Shown here piece by piece: positions 24,800 to 33,118 of a DNA stretch of 55,596 bases. Every line of letters begins with the position of its first letter. The first letter of the stretch is position 1. Both the position numbers and the translations under genes were made by a program. The notes beneath the pieces are model-generated. The model worked only from the letters and a program-made list of their open reading frames with translations. It had not been told where the DNA came from and searched no databases. Origin of the DNA: an uncultured Parolsenella sp. (GTDB taxonomy: Bacteria > Actinomycetota > Coriobacteriia > Coriobacteriales > Atopobiaceae); assembly GCF_934660935.1 (NCBI RefSeq), contig NZ_CAKUIH010000012.1, positions 1-55,596 of the forward strand. The letters are read 5' to 3'.

Positions 24800-24943
24800 C
24801 GCTTGGGGTGTGGCCGTCTCCGCGCGCGGCGGCTCGCCGGCGCCTTCGCCATTTGGCGATTGCCGCGTGCGCGGGCGGCGCTCATGGGTATAGTTAGGCG
24901 CGTCAACCAGGGGCCTGCGGGCCCAGGCGAGAAGGGGGCCACC

Positions 24944-25174
24944 ATGGCCGAAGAGTCCACGTTTGACCGCATCGTCAAGATCGTTAAGGAGCAGGACGGC
25001 CTCGAGGACATCGAGGTCACGCCTGATACCAAGCTTACCGACCTTGGACTTGACAGCCTGGCTATTGCCGAGGCGATCATGTCCTGCGAGGACGAGTTTG
25101 GCATCGAGTTCGACGGCGAGGAGATTCCTGAGACCTTTGGCGACCTCGTCGAGATGGTGGACGCGCTCGCCTAG
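24944..25174 (+). CDS. acpP: acyl carrier protein
   Basis: Phosphopantetheine-carrying protein of fatty acid synthesis, 76 residues and strongly acidic. The attachment serine lies in LGLDSLAIAEAIM, the conserved DSL motif, followed by FGIEFDGEEIPE. An upstream in-frame start at 24803 would add 47 arginine-rich residues unlike any ACP; the ATG at 24944 follows GAGAAGGGGG. It sits alone between smpB and ssrA, not in a fab cluster. The cognate holo-ACP synthase is at 30917. Confidence 0.95.
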   Translation: MAEESTFDRIVKIVKEQDGLEDIEVTPDTKLTDLGLDSLAIAEAIMSCEDEFGIEFDGEEIPETFGDLVEMVDALA

Positions 25175-25187
25175 TTCTGGGTAGAAT
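25158..25187 (+). promoter_or_regulatory. candidate ssrA promoter
   Basis: TGGACG (25158-25163) and TAGAAT (25182-25187) are spaced 18 bases apart, overlapping the end of acpP. The transcript would carry a long 5' leader before the mature tmRNA at 25357, to be removed by processing. Confidence 0.3.
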
Positions 25188-25356
25188 CACTCCGCGCGAC
25201 TTCTTGGGTCGCGTGTGGCGGTGCGCCTCGTATGGCACTTAGGTGCCGCGTCCGTGGTGCGCTTGCCTTGGCGCTTCGGTGCCACTTGTTCTTTGTCAAC
25301 TCGCATGGTGGCCAGCGGCCGGGCAAGACCCGTGCCGAGTCCCCGTCCACACCCGT

Positions 25357-25721
25357 GGGGGCGACTGGTTTCGACAGGGTGGTCCTGAGGTGGGCAGCAA
25401 GCCGTGGTCTCCTCGCCACGTTAAACAGGGGTACCGTCAAATTGAATTGACGACAACTCTTTCCAGGGCTCTTACGCCCTCGCTGCTTAATTAATTAGCG
25501 GCCGTCGAAGTGGGGGTTTCTCCTGCTCCCACGGAGACGTCATTTTAGGGAGATGCTCGTGCGGACGTCGTTGGTATGCCGCTCGATAAGATTGAACCAG
25601 CTGGGATGCAGAGCGCGGGTCACGGAGTGTGACGCATCCGAGACTTAATCGGTGACTGAGCTTGGAGACACCTGCCAGGGGACTGTTCTGGACCGGAGTT
25701 CGATCCTCCGCGCCTCCACCA
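25357..25721 (+). ncRNA. ssrA: tmRNA (transfer-messenger RNA)
   Basis: Rescues ribosomes stalled on broken mRNA and tags the nascent peptide for proteolysis. The 5' end GGGGGCGACTGGTTTCGACA and the 3' end (T-arm GGAGTTCGATCCTCC, acceptor CGCCTCC, then ACCA) are canonical. GGGGGCG (25357-25363) pairs with CGCCTCC (25711-25717) to close the tRNA-like domain. The tag reading frame ends at TAA 25488-25490. Reading back gives DDNSFQGSYALAA from 25449; a TGA four codons before the TAC-less start of that run limits the frame, but the exact resume codon is uncertain. The CCA is encoded, and total length is about 365 nt. Confidence 0.97.
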
Positions 25722-25731
25722 TGTCTGTTGC

Positions 25732-25763
25732 GCCCCGTCCGCGATTCGCGGGCGGGGCTTTTT
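25732..25763 (+). terminator. ssrA terminator
   Basis: GCCCCGTCCGCG (25732-25743) pairs with CGCGGGCGGGGC (25747-25758) around a 3-base loop, with one G-T wobble, followed by five T residues. Confidence 0.95.
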
Positions 25764-25798
25764 CATGCCGCGCGGCGGCGCGGTGGCTTGTGTCTGCT

Positions 25799-25897
25799 GT
25801 CGCAAGGCTGCTTGCGTCCACGCCGTCCGCCGTCGCGAAGCCGCCTGCGTTCGTACCGTCCGCCGTCGCGAGACTGCTTGCGTCCGCGCCGTCTTCT
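25799..25897. repeat. three degenerate 33-bp tandem repeats
   Basis: Units at 25799-25831, 25832-25864 and 25865-25897 share the pattern GTCGCxAGxCTGCxTGCGT followed by CCGTCC. They fill most of the 306-base space between the ssrA terminator and the patatin gene. The period is a multiple of three, and the plus strand reads as Arg/Cys-rich 11-residue repeats from an ATG at 25765. That ATG has no ribosome binding site, so I do not call a gene. Confidence 0.65.
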
Positions 25898-26027
25898 GCG
25901 GCGCGTCCTTCTCGGCGGTGGTGTTTTGCGGAGCTTGTCGATGCATGGCCGAGATTATGTAAGGCGAACGGGTATAACCAAAACCAACGGATACTCGGGC
26001 GCTCGCGGCGCCATCGGAGGAGGCATC

Positions 26028-26954
26028 ATGGCGTTTAGCTTGTTCAACAGGGGAGATAAGAGCGCGTCCGGAGCGGGCGTGAACGCGATGGGAGCTCCCT
26101 CCACGGGCGTTGACCTCGTGCTTGAGGGAGGCGGCATGCGAGGCATCTTCACCGCCGGCGTGCTTGACGTGCTGATGGAGCAGGGCGTCTATGGCTTTGA
26201 CACCGTGTGGGGCGTCTCCGCGGGCGCCATCAATGCCGCGAGTTACCTCTCTCGTCAGCAGGGACGTTACATGCGCGAGACGCTGGCTTTTCGCGATGAC
26301 TCGCGTTTTATGGGATTCAAGTCGCTTGCCACGACGGGCGACATCGCGGGGGCGGATTTCCTTTATCACAAGATCCAGGATGAGATCGATCCGTTCGATT
26401 ACGAGACGTTTGCTGCGCGTCGAAGCCGCTACATGGTCGTCGTGTCGGACATCGTCTTTGGTACGCCGAAGTATCTCGAGGTCAAGAGCCTGCCGGAGGA
26501 TATCGAGAAGATTCGCGCGTCCGCGTCGCTGCCTGTCATCTCGCGTATCGTCGAGACCGAGGGTGGGCGCTATCTTGACGGTGGCACGACGGATTCCGTT
26601 CCCGTGGAGCGGGCCCTTGAGGACGGCGCCCGCGCGGCAGTCGTTGTGCTTACGCAGGACCGCACCTACAAGAAGAAGGGCGGCTACGAGCTCCAGGCGC
26701 TTGCGGATCGCCGCTATTCCGACTTCCCCTACTACCTCGAGGCGCTTCGCACGCGAGCAGGACGCTATAACGAGCAGCGCGAGCGCATCTGGCGCCTCGA
26801 ACGCGAGGAGAAGATCGCCGTTATCGCCCCGAGCGAGCCGGTGACCGTCGGAAGCACTTCGGGTTCGGACGGCGAGGGCCTGTTGCACCTCTACCTAGAT
26901 GGCCGCCGCCAGGCAACTGAGGCGCTTGACGTGGTCCGAGCCCTCGGCGTGTAG
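26028..26954 (+). CDS. patatin-like phospholipase
   Basis: Serine lipid acyl hydrolase with a Ser-Asp dyad, 308 residues. The oxyanion-hole motif GGGMRGIFTAG is near residue 36, the nucleophile elbow GVSAGAIN near residue 65, and the catalytic aspartate in DGGTTDSVP near residue 185. It resembles the bacterial YjjU/RssA group, which are cytoplasmic or membrane-peripheral enzymes acting on phospholipids. No signal peptide is seen. Upstream starts in the same frame run through the tandem repeats and tmRNA; the ATG at 26028 follows a strong GGAGGAGG. It has no operon partner; rplM follows after its own promoter. Confidence 0.9.
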   Translation: MAFSLFNRGDKSASGAGVNAMGAPSTGVDLVLEGGGMRGIFTAGVLDVLMEQGVYGFDTVWGVSAGAINAASYLSRQQGRYMRETLAFRDDSRFMGFKSLATTGDIAGADFLYHKIQDEIDPFDYETFAARRSRYMVVVSDIVFGTPKYLEVKSLPEDIEKIRASASLPVISRIVETEGGRYLDGGTTDSVPVERALEDGARAAVVVLTQDRTYKKKGGYELQALADRRYSDFPYYLEALRTRAGRYNEQRERIWRLEREEKIAVIAPSEPVTVGSTSGSDGEGLLHLYLDGRRQATEALDVVRALGV

Positions 26955-27065
26955 GTGTCAGACGCGTCTTGGGGCTGGTGCGACGGGATTTTGAGCCCTG
27001 ATTGACATCGCGGATGAACCTGGCCGCAATTCCCACACATATTTGCGAAAACTCGTGCGTTTTCC

Positions 27066-27093
27066 TTGAACTTCTCCGACTGCGCGCTACAAT
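27066..27093 (+). promoter_or_regulatory. rplM-rpsI promoter
   Basis: TTGAAC (27066-27071) and TACAAT (27088-27093) are separated by 16 bases, close to the sigma-70/SigA consensus. They lie about 75 bases before the rplM start, which has ACGGAGGAG as ribosome binding site. Confidence 0.7.
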
Positions 27094-27167
27094 TTGAAAG
27101 CTACTTTTGCAGAGCCCCGTAACCTCGCATAAGTACAAAGCAACACGTAAGCACACGGAGGAGTCAA

Positions 27168-27605
27168 ATGAAGTCGACTCAGTACGCCAAGCCCGGAGAG
27201 GTCACCCGCAATTGGGTCCTCATCGATGCTGAGGGTGCCACGCTCGGCCGTCTCGCCACGAAGGCTGCCATGATCCTTCGCGGCAAGAACAAGCCGCAGT
27301 ACACCCCGCACACCGACACGGGTGATTTCGTCGTCATCATCAACGCTGATAAGGTCCAGCTTACCGGCGTTAAGGCCGACAGCAAGCGCTATTGGCGCTA
27401 CAGCGGTTGGCTGGGCGGCATGAAGTTCGAGAGCTTCACGGAGGCCATGGAGAAGCACCCCGAGCGCGTCATCGAGCACGCGATCAAGGGCATGCTTCCC
27501 AAGTCCTCGCTTGGTCGCAAGCAGTTCACCAAGCTTAAGGTCTACGCTGGCCCGGAGCACCCGCACGCCGCTCAGAACCCCGTTCAGATTGATTGGAGGG
27601 CCTAA
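27168..27605 (+). CDS. rplM: 50S ribosomal protein L13
   Basis: Early-assembling large-subunit protein, 145 residues. Family features are the start MKSTQYAKPGEVTRNWVLID, the ATLGRLATKAAMILRGKNKP segment, and HAIKGMLPKSSLGRKQFTKL near residue 108. It is the first gene of the universal rplM-rpsI pair, with a recognisable promoter and ribosome binding site. It is intact and unremarkable. Confidence 0.98.
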   Translation: MKSTQYAKPGEVTRNWVLIDAEGATLGRLATKAAMILRGKNKPQYTPHTDTGDFVVIINADKVQLTGVKADSKRYWRYSGWLGGMKFESFTEAMEKHPERVIEHAIKGMLPKSSLGRKQFTKLKVYAGPEHPHAAQNPVQIDWRA

Positions 27606-27608
27606 CCG

Positions 27609-28004
27609 ATGGCTGACAACACTGCTGTCTACACTGGCACCGGCCGCCGCAAGGAGGCTGTCGCCCGCGTCCGTCTCGTTCCCGGCACCGGCAAGGTCAC
27701 CGTCAACGGCCGCGACGCCCTTAACTACTTTGGCCGTCAGCAGCTCGTCGACGACGCCTGCGCTCCTTTCAAGGTGACGGACACCGCTGAGCACTTCGAC
27801 GTCATCGCCCTGTGCGACGGCGGCGGCATCTCCGGTCAGTCCGGCGCCCTTCGTCTGGGCATCGCCCGCGCCCTCCTCGAGGCCGGCGACTACCGCGCTG
27901 ACCTGAAGAAGGCTGGCTTCCTCACCCGCGACGCTCGTGCCGTCGAGCGCAAGAAGCCGGGTCTCAAGAAGGCCCGTAAGCGCCCGCAGTTCTCGAAGCG
28001 CTAA
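27609..28004 (+). CDS. rpsI: 30S ribosomal protein S9
   Basis: Small-subunit protein whose C-terminal tail reaches the P-site tRNA. The 131-residue product has the hallmark GTGRRKEAVARVRLVPG near the N-terminus, SGQSGALRLGIARALL in the core, and the basic tail ending RPQFSKR. It starts 3 bases after the rplM stop. A strong terminator follows at 28030. Confidence 0.98.
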   Translation: MADNTAVYTGTGRRKEAVARVRLVPGTGKVTVNGRDALNYFGRQQLVDDACAPFKVTDTAEHFDVIALCDGGGISGQSGALRLGIARALLEAGDYRADLKKAGFLTRDARAVERKKPGLKKARKRPQFSKR

Positions 28005-28029
28005 GTCTCAGAGGCATATTTGCTTGTCA

Positions 28030-28064
28030 GGTCCGTCAGCCTTTCGGCTGGCGGGCCTTTTTTT
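28030..28064 (+). terminator. rplM-rpsI terminator
   Basis: GGTCCGTCAGCC (28030-28041) pairs, with two G-T wobbles, with GGCTGGCGGGCC (28046-28057) around TTTC, followed by seven T residues. Confidence 0.95.
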
Positions 28065-28264
28065 AACGAGAGGTGGGCTGGCGTTCCACGCGGCGTTTGT
28101 TCGCGGCACTTACTGGTTTGTCGGCTGTTTGCGTGTTCGGCGAGCGTGAAAGGCCCCTTGGCTATGAAGGTCCCTATTTGGATCGTTCGATTCGAGAGGG
28201 TTGGTCTGAGGGCGGCATTGCCTTCGGCTTGTCTGAGATGGCCCTACCTTCGTCATAAATAGGG

Positions 28265-28401
28265 GGATAGCGACTGTGAGCAGCCAAATCGTTTTGTGCC
28301 GAGTAGCAATCATTTCCGCAAGACGTTTACCTGGGCAAACGCAGACGATGACAAGCGCGCTACTCGGTCGAAGACCGTTTGGCTGCTCACAGTCGCTATC
28401 C
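28265..28401. repeat. 137-bp element bounded by perfect 24-bp inverted repeats
   Basis: The arms 28265-28288 (beginning GGATAGCGACTGTGAGCAGC) and 28378-28401 are perfect reverse complements. A second inner stem CCGAGTAGC/GCTACTCGG (28299-28307 and 28359-28367) follows after symmetric 10-base internal loops. No target-site duplication is evident. It lies in the 765-base space between rpsI and glmS. It could be a MITE-like remnant or a structured RNA. A 98-codon GTG frame starts inside it (28276) but looks fortuitous. The rest of 28065-28264 and 28520-28769 shows nothing I can name. Confidence 0.8.
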
Positions 28402-28446
28402 GTTAATATAAAGACTTCTTGGTTTGGTCAAAATCAGGGGCGTCGC

Positions 28447-28518
28447 GGTGAAATCGTGGCTGTCGGCGGTGAAGACAGGGCCGTCAGCGGTGAAATCGTG
28501 GCCGTCAGCGCTGACGGC
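28447..28518. repeat. three 21-bp tandem repeats ending in an 18-bp palindrome
   Basis: Units begin GGTGAA at 28447, 28468 and 28489. The first and third differ only slightly (GGTGAAATCGTGGCxGTCxGC), while the second has GACAGG in the middle. The last unit runs into the perfect palindrome GCCGTCAGCGCTGACGGC (28501-28518). Function unknown. Confidence 0.75.
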
Positions 28519-28769
28519 GTTGCTTGCTGGCGCCGAATTCCCGACATGCCACTGTATATATTTCGTGGTTGATATATCAAGCGATTAAATTTTACCTGCG
28601 ATTATCCAACTCCCCTGAATATCAGCGCTATTTTTTCGCGAACGAAACCTCCGGACGAAAAATCAGCCGCTAGGCTATTTCCCCGTAGGTTTGTCACCAC
28701 GTTGCGAGGTCTTCGATGGTGCGCCTTATCGCGCCAAATCGGAGCGCGGCACAACGGAGGGAGAGCGAT

Positions 28770-30617
28770 ATGTGCGGAATCGTAGGCTATACCGGCTCTG
28801 AAGCCGTAAAGAATATTCTCATCAATGGCCTGAAGCGTCTCGAGTACCGCGGCTATGATTCCGCGGGCGTGGCGCTTGAGGTGGGCGACGGCGCCGAAGC
28901 CCGCCTTGATGTGATTCGTCGCGTGGGTAAGGTCGCGGGTCTCGAGTCCGAGCTCGACCACATGGACGAGGAGTCGACTTGTGGCATCGGCCACACGCGT
29001 TGGGCGACCCACGGCAAGCCCTCTGTCGCCAATGCCCACCCCCACACGAGCTGCGACGGCCGCATCGCGATCGTCCACAACGGCATCATCGAGAACTTTG
29101 CGGAGCTCCGCGAAGAGCTCATCTCCCGTGGACACGTCTTCAAGTCCGAGACGGACACCGAGGTATTCGCCCACCTCATCGAGGAGGGTTACACGAAGAC
29201 CGGCGATCTCATGGCCGCCGTTCGAGAGGCCTGCACGCATGTCGTGGGCGCCTACGGCCTTGCCGCTGTCTGTGCCGACGAGCCTGGCGTGGTTGCCGTC
29301 GCCCGCAAGGATTCGCCCATTGTTATCGGCCGTGGCGAGACCGGCTCTTACGTGGCCTCTGACGTGATTGCCCTCATCGATGCGACTCGCGACGTCGTCG
29401 TTCTCGAGGATGGCCAGTTCGCGAAGCTCACTCCGGAGGGAATCTCCTTTACCGACGAGATGGGTGCCGCGATTGAGCCTGAGGTCACCCACATCGACTG
29501 GGACATCGACATGGCAGAGAAGGCGGGCTATCCGGACTTCATGCTCAAGGAGATCCACGAGCAGCCGCGTGTCGTTCGCGACACGCTTGTCGGGCGTCTG
29601 AGCGCCGCTGGCGGCATCGACATCGATGAGCTCGGCCTTTCCCTCGAGGAGCTGAACGACGTCGACCGCGTCTATGTCATCGCCTGCGGAACCTCCTATC
29701 ACGCCGGCCTTATCGCCAAGAACCTCATCGAGTCCTGGGCACGCATTCCCACCGAGGTCGAGGCCGCGAGCGAGTTCCGCTATCGCGACCCCATCATCAC
29801 GCCCTCCACTTTGGTCGTCGCCGTGTCGCAGTCCGGCGAGACGGCTGATACCCTCGCCGCCATTCGCGACGCGCGCATCAAGGGAGCCAAGGTCTTCGGC
29901 ATCACGAACGTCGTCGGCAGTCCGGTGGCTCGCGAGAGTGATGGCGTCATCTACACCAAGGCGAACAAGGAGATCGCCGTCGCTTCGACCAAGAGCTTCA
30001 TCGGCCAGGTCGTGAGCCTCACGCTTCTGGCGATGCTTCTGGGCCAGGTGAAGTATCGCCTCACCACCAAGCAGTGCCGCATGCTCTTCCGCGAGCTGGG
30101 CGATACCGCCGAGCAGATCCAGCACATCCTCGACACCCAGGGCGATGCCATTCACGAGGCAGCTCTCGCATGCAAGGACGCGCAGTCCGCGCTGTTCGTT
30201 GGCCGCGGTATGGGTGCTGCCATTTCCTACGAGGGCGCGCTCAAGCTCAAGGAGGTCAGCTACCTGCACGCAGAGGCCTACGCTGCTGGCGAGATGAAGC
30301 ATGGCCCCATCGCCCTGATCGATCCCGGCTTCCCGGTCATCGCCGTGACCACTAAGAGCCCGACGTATGACAAGACCGTCTCCAACCTCAAGGAGTGCGA
30401 GGCCCGCGGCGCCATGATCATCGCGATCGCGACCGAGGGAGACGAGGAGATTGGCAAGATCGCCGATCACGTCATCTGGGTCCCCAAGGTGCGCGACGCC
30501 TTCAGCGCCATCACGGCCACGGTGCCGCTGCAGCTCCTGGCTCGCGAAGTCGCGATTCTGCGTGGCTGCGACGTCGACCAGCCGAGGAACCTCGCCAAGT
30601 CCGTTACCGTGGAGTAG
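28770..30617 (+). CDS. glmS: glutamine-fructose-6-phosphate aminotransferase (isomerizing)
   Basis: Makes glucosamine 6-phosphate from fructose 6-phosphate and glutamine, the first step toward peptidoglycan amino sugars. It has 615 residues. The N-terminal class II glutamine amidotransferase domain begins MCGIVGYTGS, where Cys2 becomes the nucleophile after Met removal. Two SIS domains follow (about 285-610), with CGTSYHAG and SQSGETADT in the first. The C-terminus (DQPRNLAKSVTVE) is canonical. I take ATG 28770 because the cysteine must be second and CGGAGGGAG lies just upstream; a start at 28716 would block activity. No glmS ribozyme is recognisable in the leader. Confidence 0.98.
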   Translation: MCGIVGYTGSEAVKNILINGLKRLEYRGYDSAGVALEVGDGAEARLDVIRRVGKVAGLESELDHMDEESTCGIGHTRWATHGKPSVANAHPHTSCDGRIAIVHNGIIENFAELREELISRGHVFKSETDTEVFAHLIEEGYTKTGDLMAAVREACTHVVGAYGLAAVCADEPGVVAVARKDSPIVIGRGETGSYVASDVIALIDATRDVVVLEDGQFAKLTPEGISFTDEMGAAIEPEVTHIDWDIDMAEKAGYPDFMLKEIHEQPRVVRDTLVGRLSAAGGIDIDELGLSLEELNDVDRVYVIACGTSYHAGLIAKNLIESWARIPTEVEAASEFRYRDPIITPSTLVVAVSQSGETADTLAAIRDARIKGAKVFGITNVVGSPVARESDGVIYTKANKEIAVASTKSFIGQVVSLTLLAMLLGQVKYRLTTKQCRMLFRELGDTAEQIQHILDTQGDAIHEAALACKDAQSALFVGRGMGAAISYEGALKLKEVSYLHAEAYAAGEMKHGPIALIDPGFPVIAVTTKSPTYDKTVSNLKECEARGAMIIAIATEGDEEIGKIADHVIWVPKVRDAFSAITATVPLQLLAREVAILRGCDVDQPRNLAKSVTVE

Positions 30618-30796
30618 GACGGAGACCTCGCGCCCGGCGCCCGGCGGAGACCTCGCGTTCAGCGCCCGGGATGCCCGGCTGCGACCTGGCGTCTGGCGGC
30701 GTGGGCCGCGACGAGCTGTGACTTGCAAGACCTTGCGGGTTTGGCCGAGGGGGGCGGCCTCGCGTGGACACCGGCTGTACGCGTTAACTATCTCGA

Positions 30797-30825
30797 GGGA
30801 GGGGCACGCCGCCCCTCCCTTTTTT
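30797..30825 (+). terminator. glmS terminator
   Basis: GGGAGGGGC (30797-30805) and GCCCCTCCC (30811-30819) form a 9-bp stem followed by six T residues. The 179 bases between glmS and this stem hold imperfect GGAGACCTCGCG direct repeats and no gene. Confidence 0.95.
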
Positions 30826-30916
30826 GTTGCCGTCCTAATCCTCTCCTTGTGAGCCTCCTCCTCGAAGCGGTCTTCTCGCGCTAGACTAGATGGGATACCG
30901 AGAGGCTGGGAGGCTC

Positions 30917-31408
30917 ATGGCACTGGCAGGAGTTGGCGTCGATATCGTCGAGATCTCACGCATGGAGAAGATCTTGTCGCGTACCCCGCGTTTTGCCCTC
31001 CGCGTGTTCACGGACGAGGAGCGCGAGTACTGCGAGCACAGCACGCGTCCGGCGGCGCACTACGCGTGCCGCTTTGCCGCCCGCGAGGCGGTTCTCAAGG
31101 CGCTGGGCTGCGGCTTTGGCAAGGGCGTGCGCTTTGATGACGTGAGCGTCTCGAGGGATGCCGCGGGCAGGCCCCAGGCGGTCCTCAAGGGCCGCGCGGC
31201 CGAGGTCGCCCAAGAGCGCGGCGTCCTGTCCGTCGCCATTTCGCTGTCGTTCACTCGTGAGATGGCAGTTGCGAACGCTGTCGCCACGACGGCGGAGACG
31301 GCCCCCAAGGTTGACGATGCACGCGATCCCCGCCGTGAGCTGGCGGAGTCGTTCAAGGAGGCGCGCTCGATTATCGATGAGCTCGAGCGCGTCGATAACG
31401 GAAGGTGA
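30917..31408 (+). CDS. acpS: holo-[acyl-carrier-protein] synthase
   Basis: Transfers phosphopantetheine from CoA to the serine of apo-ACP. The magnesium-binding aspartate is in GVGVDIVEISR at the N-terminus and the glutamate in RFAAREAVLKALG near residue 50. AcpS is normally about 120-130 residues; this one has 163, with a charged helical C-terminal extension of about 40 residues (DARDPRRELAESFKEARSII). The ATG at 30917 follows GGGAGG. It opens the acpS-nnr-alr-udg-tsaE string, a common actinobacterial order. Confidence 0.95.
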   Translation: MALAGVGVDIVEISRMEKILSRTPRFALRVFTDEEREYCEHSTRPAAHYACRFAAREAVLKALGCGFGKGVRFDDVSVSRDAAGRPQAVLKGRAAEVAQERGVLSVAISLSFTREMAVANAVATTAETAPKVDDARDPRRELAESFKEARSIIDELERVDNGR

Positions 31409-31414
31409 TCGGGT

Positions 31415-33049
31415 ATGCAGCCGGTTCTTAATATCGAGGATATCCGCGCGGTCGAGAGGCGCCTCTCCGATGCGGGAGTGAGCGTCTCCGAGCTCATGCA
31501 TCGCGCCGGTGGCGCGGCGGCTCAGGAGGTCATGCACCTGGGCGACGTCTCGCGCGTCGTTGTCCTTACGGGCTTTGGCAACAACGGCGGAGACGGCTGG
31601 GTTGCCGCCGAGGATCTCAAGGCGTCGGGCGTTGACGTTCGCGTGGTGACGCCTTGCGAGCCTGAGAACCTCCATGGCGACCTCGCCCCCATGGTGGCCC
31701 GCGCCGCCATCGAGTCTGGCGTGAAGTACCTGGTGGGTCCCTCTCGTGACGAGCTCGACCAGCTGCTCGGCGCGGCTGACGTCGTGCTTGACGCCATGCT
31801 CGGCACGGGCTTCCATGACGCTCCCGTCGCCCCGCTCTCCATCTGGATTGACGCGCTGAATTCCTCCGGAGCCCGCGTGGTCTCCGTTGACGTCCCGAGC
31901 GGCCTTTCCGCACAGACCGGCCGTGCCCCGGGAGCCGTGGTGGTGGCGGACGTCACGATCACGATGCTCGCCCTGAAGCCCGGTCTTCTCTCTGACGATG
32001 GCCGCGACGTCTGCGGCTCCATCGTGGTGGCTCCGCTCGCAGAGCAGACGGCCAAGCTCGTGTACGAGGCGGATCCCGTGGCCTGGCGCTGCGAGACGGC
32101 GGATTACGTCGACGTTCTCCAGCCTCCTACGTGCGTGGTGGATAAGTACACGCGTGGCAGCGTCCTCGTGGTTGGCGGCTCGACGCGCTTCCCGGGCGCT
32201 GCGATCATGGCCGCCAAGGCCGCCGCGCGTGCTGGCGCCGGCTACGTGACGCTCGCCGTGCCGGAGCCCGTCGCGAACCTCGCGCGCACGCACCTGCTGG
32301 AGATTCCCGTCGTGGGCCTTCCGGCGGATGCGGACGGCACCTTCTCCAATGCCGCGCGCGCCCAGGTGGCCGAGCTTGCCGCGCGTCGCTCGGCCGTGCT
32401 TGTGGGTCCCGGCATGTGCGTGACGGGTGGCACCGTGGGTGTCGTCTCCACGCTGCTCGAGGGCAAGACGCCGCTCGTCGTCGACGCGGATGGCCTCAAC
32501 AGCATCGCGCGCCTCACGAACAACGCCCTGGACGAGTTCCCCGAGCTCCTGCGTCGCAGTGCCCCTCTCGTCCTCACCCCGCACCGCCGCGAGCTGGGCA
32601 GGCTCGTGGGTCTTACCGGCGATGCCTCTCCTGACACCCTGACCTCGGCCCTCGACGCGGCGCGTCGCGTGGTCTGGGCGGATGGCGGCAGCGAGATCGT
32701 GGTGGTTGCCAAGGGTACCGCCACGGCCTGCGTGGGTGTCGAGGTGGCTCTGCTGCCCAAGCCGGGCCCCGCTTGCCTCGCGACTGCTGGCTCGGGCGAT
32801 GTGCTCGCCGGCATCATGGCGGGCCTGCTTTCCCGTGGCGTCGAGACGGAGAACCTTCCCACGCTCACGGCCCTCGCCTGCGAGGTCCATGGCTGCGCCG
32901 CGTCTATCGCCCAGGAGCGCTTCGGTTCGAGGGGCGTCATGGCGGCGGATATAATCGATTCCGTCGGTGTCGCGCTCGACGCGGTCGAGGACCGTGCGGC
33001 CTTCAGCGGCGCGGACATCGCCCCTGAGGCGGAGGGCGAAGAACAGTAA
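31415..33049 (+). CDS. nnr: bifunctional NAD(P)H-hydrate epimerase/dehydratase
   Basis: Repairs hydrated NADH and NADPH. The N-terminal YjeF-type epimerase domain (about 1-215) shows TGFGNNGGDGWVAAEDL. The C-terminal ADP/ATP-dependent dehydratase (about 230-540) has KYTRGSVLVVGGSTRFPGAA and the nucleotide-binding ATAGSGDVLAGIMAG. At 544 residues it has the standard length of the fused Nnr. It starts 6 bases after acpS with GGAAGGTGA. No defects are visible. Confidence 0.96.
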   Translation: MQPVLNIEDIRAVERRLSDAGVSVSELMHRAGGAAAQEVMHLGDVSRVVVLTGFGNNGGDGWVAAEDLKASGVDVRVVTPCEPENLHGDLAPMVARAAIESGVKYLVGPSRDELDQLLGAADVVLDAMLGTGFHDAPVAPLSIWIDALNSSGARVVSVDVPSGLSAQTGRAPGAVVVADVTITMLALKPGLLSDDGRDVCGSIVVAPLAEQTAKLVYEADPVAWRCETADYVDVLQPPTCVVDKYTRGSVLVVGGSTRFPGAAIMAAKAAARAGAGYVTLAVPEPVANLARTHLLEIPVVGLPADADGTFSNAARAQVAELAARRSAVLVGPGMCVTGGTVGVVSTLLEGKTPLVVDADGLNSIARLTNNALDEFPELLRRSAPLVLTPHRRELGRLVGLTGDASPDTLTSALDAARRVVWADGGSEIVVVAKGTATACVGVEVALLPKPGPACLATAGSGDVLAGIMAGLLSRGVETENLPTLTALACEVHGCAASIAQERFGSRGVMAADIIDSVGVALDAVEDRAAFSGADIAPEAEGEEQ

Positions 33050-33118
33050 GACAGCGGCACCGCCGGCGATGTCGGTGGTCGAGGGCCGGCCTTGCCGGCG
33101 ACACGGAGGCGCATACCC

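Noticed and set aside
25799..25897. CRISPR-like array
   Set aside because: The 33-bp units are directly adjacent with no spacers and are diverged; no cas genes occur in the window.
25765..25962. 65-codon Arg/Cys-rich repeat frame after the ssrA terminator
   Set aside because: The ATG lies immediately after the terminator T-run with no ribosome binding site; composition follows from the 33-bp repeats.
28276..28572. 98-codon GTG frame covering the inverted-repeat element and 21-bp repeats
   Set aside because: The frame begins inside one arm of the hairpin and its content is just translated repeats. AGGGGG lies upstream, so I cannot fully exclude it, but nothing else supports it.
28571..28769. 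Possible glmS ribozyme upstream of glmS
   Set aside because: I cannot see the conserved ribozyme core, and the element is mainly a Firmicutes feature.
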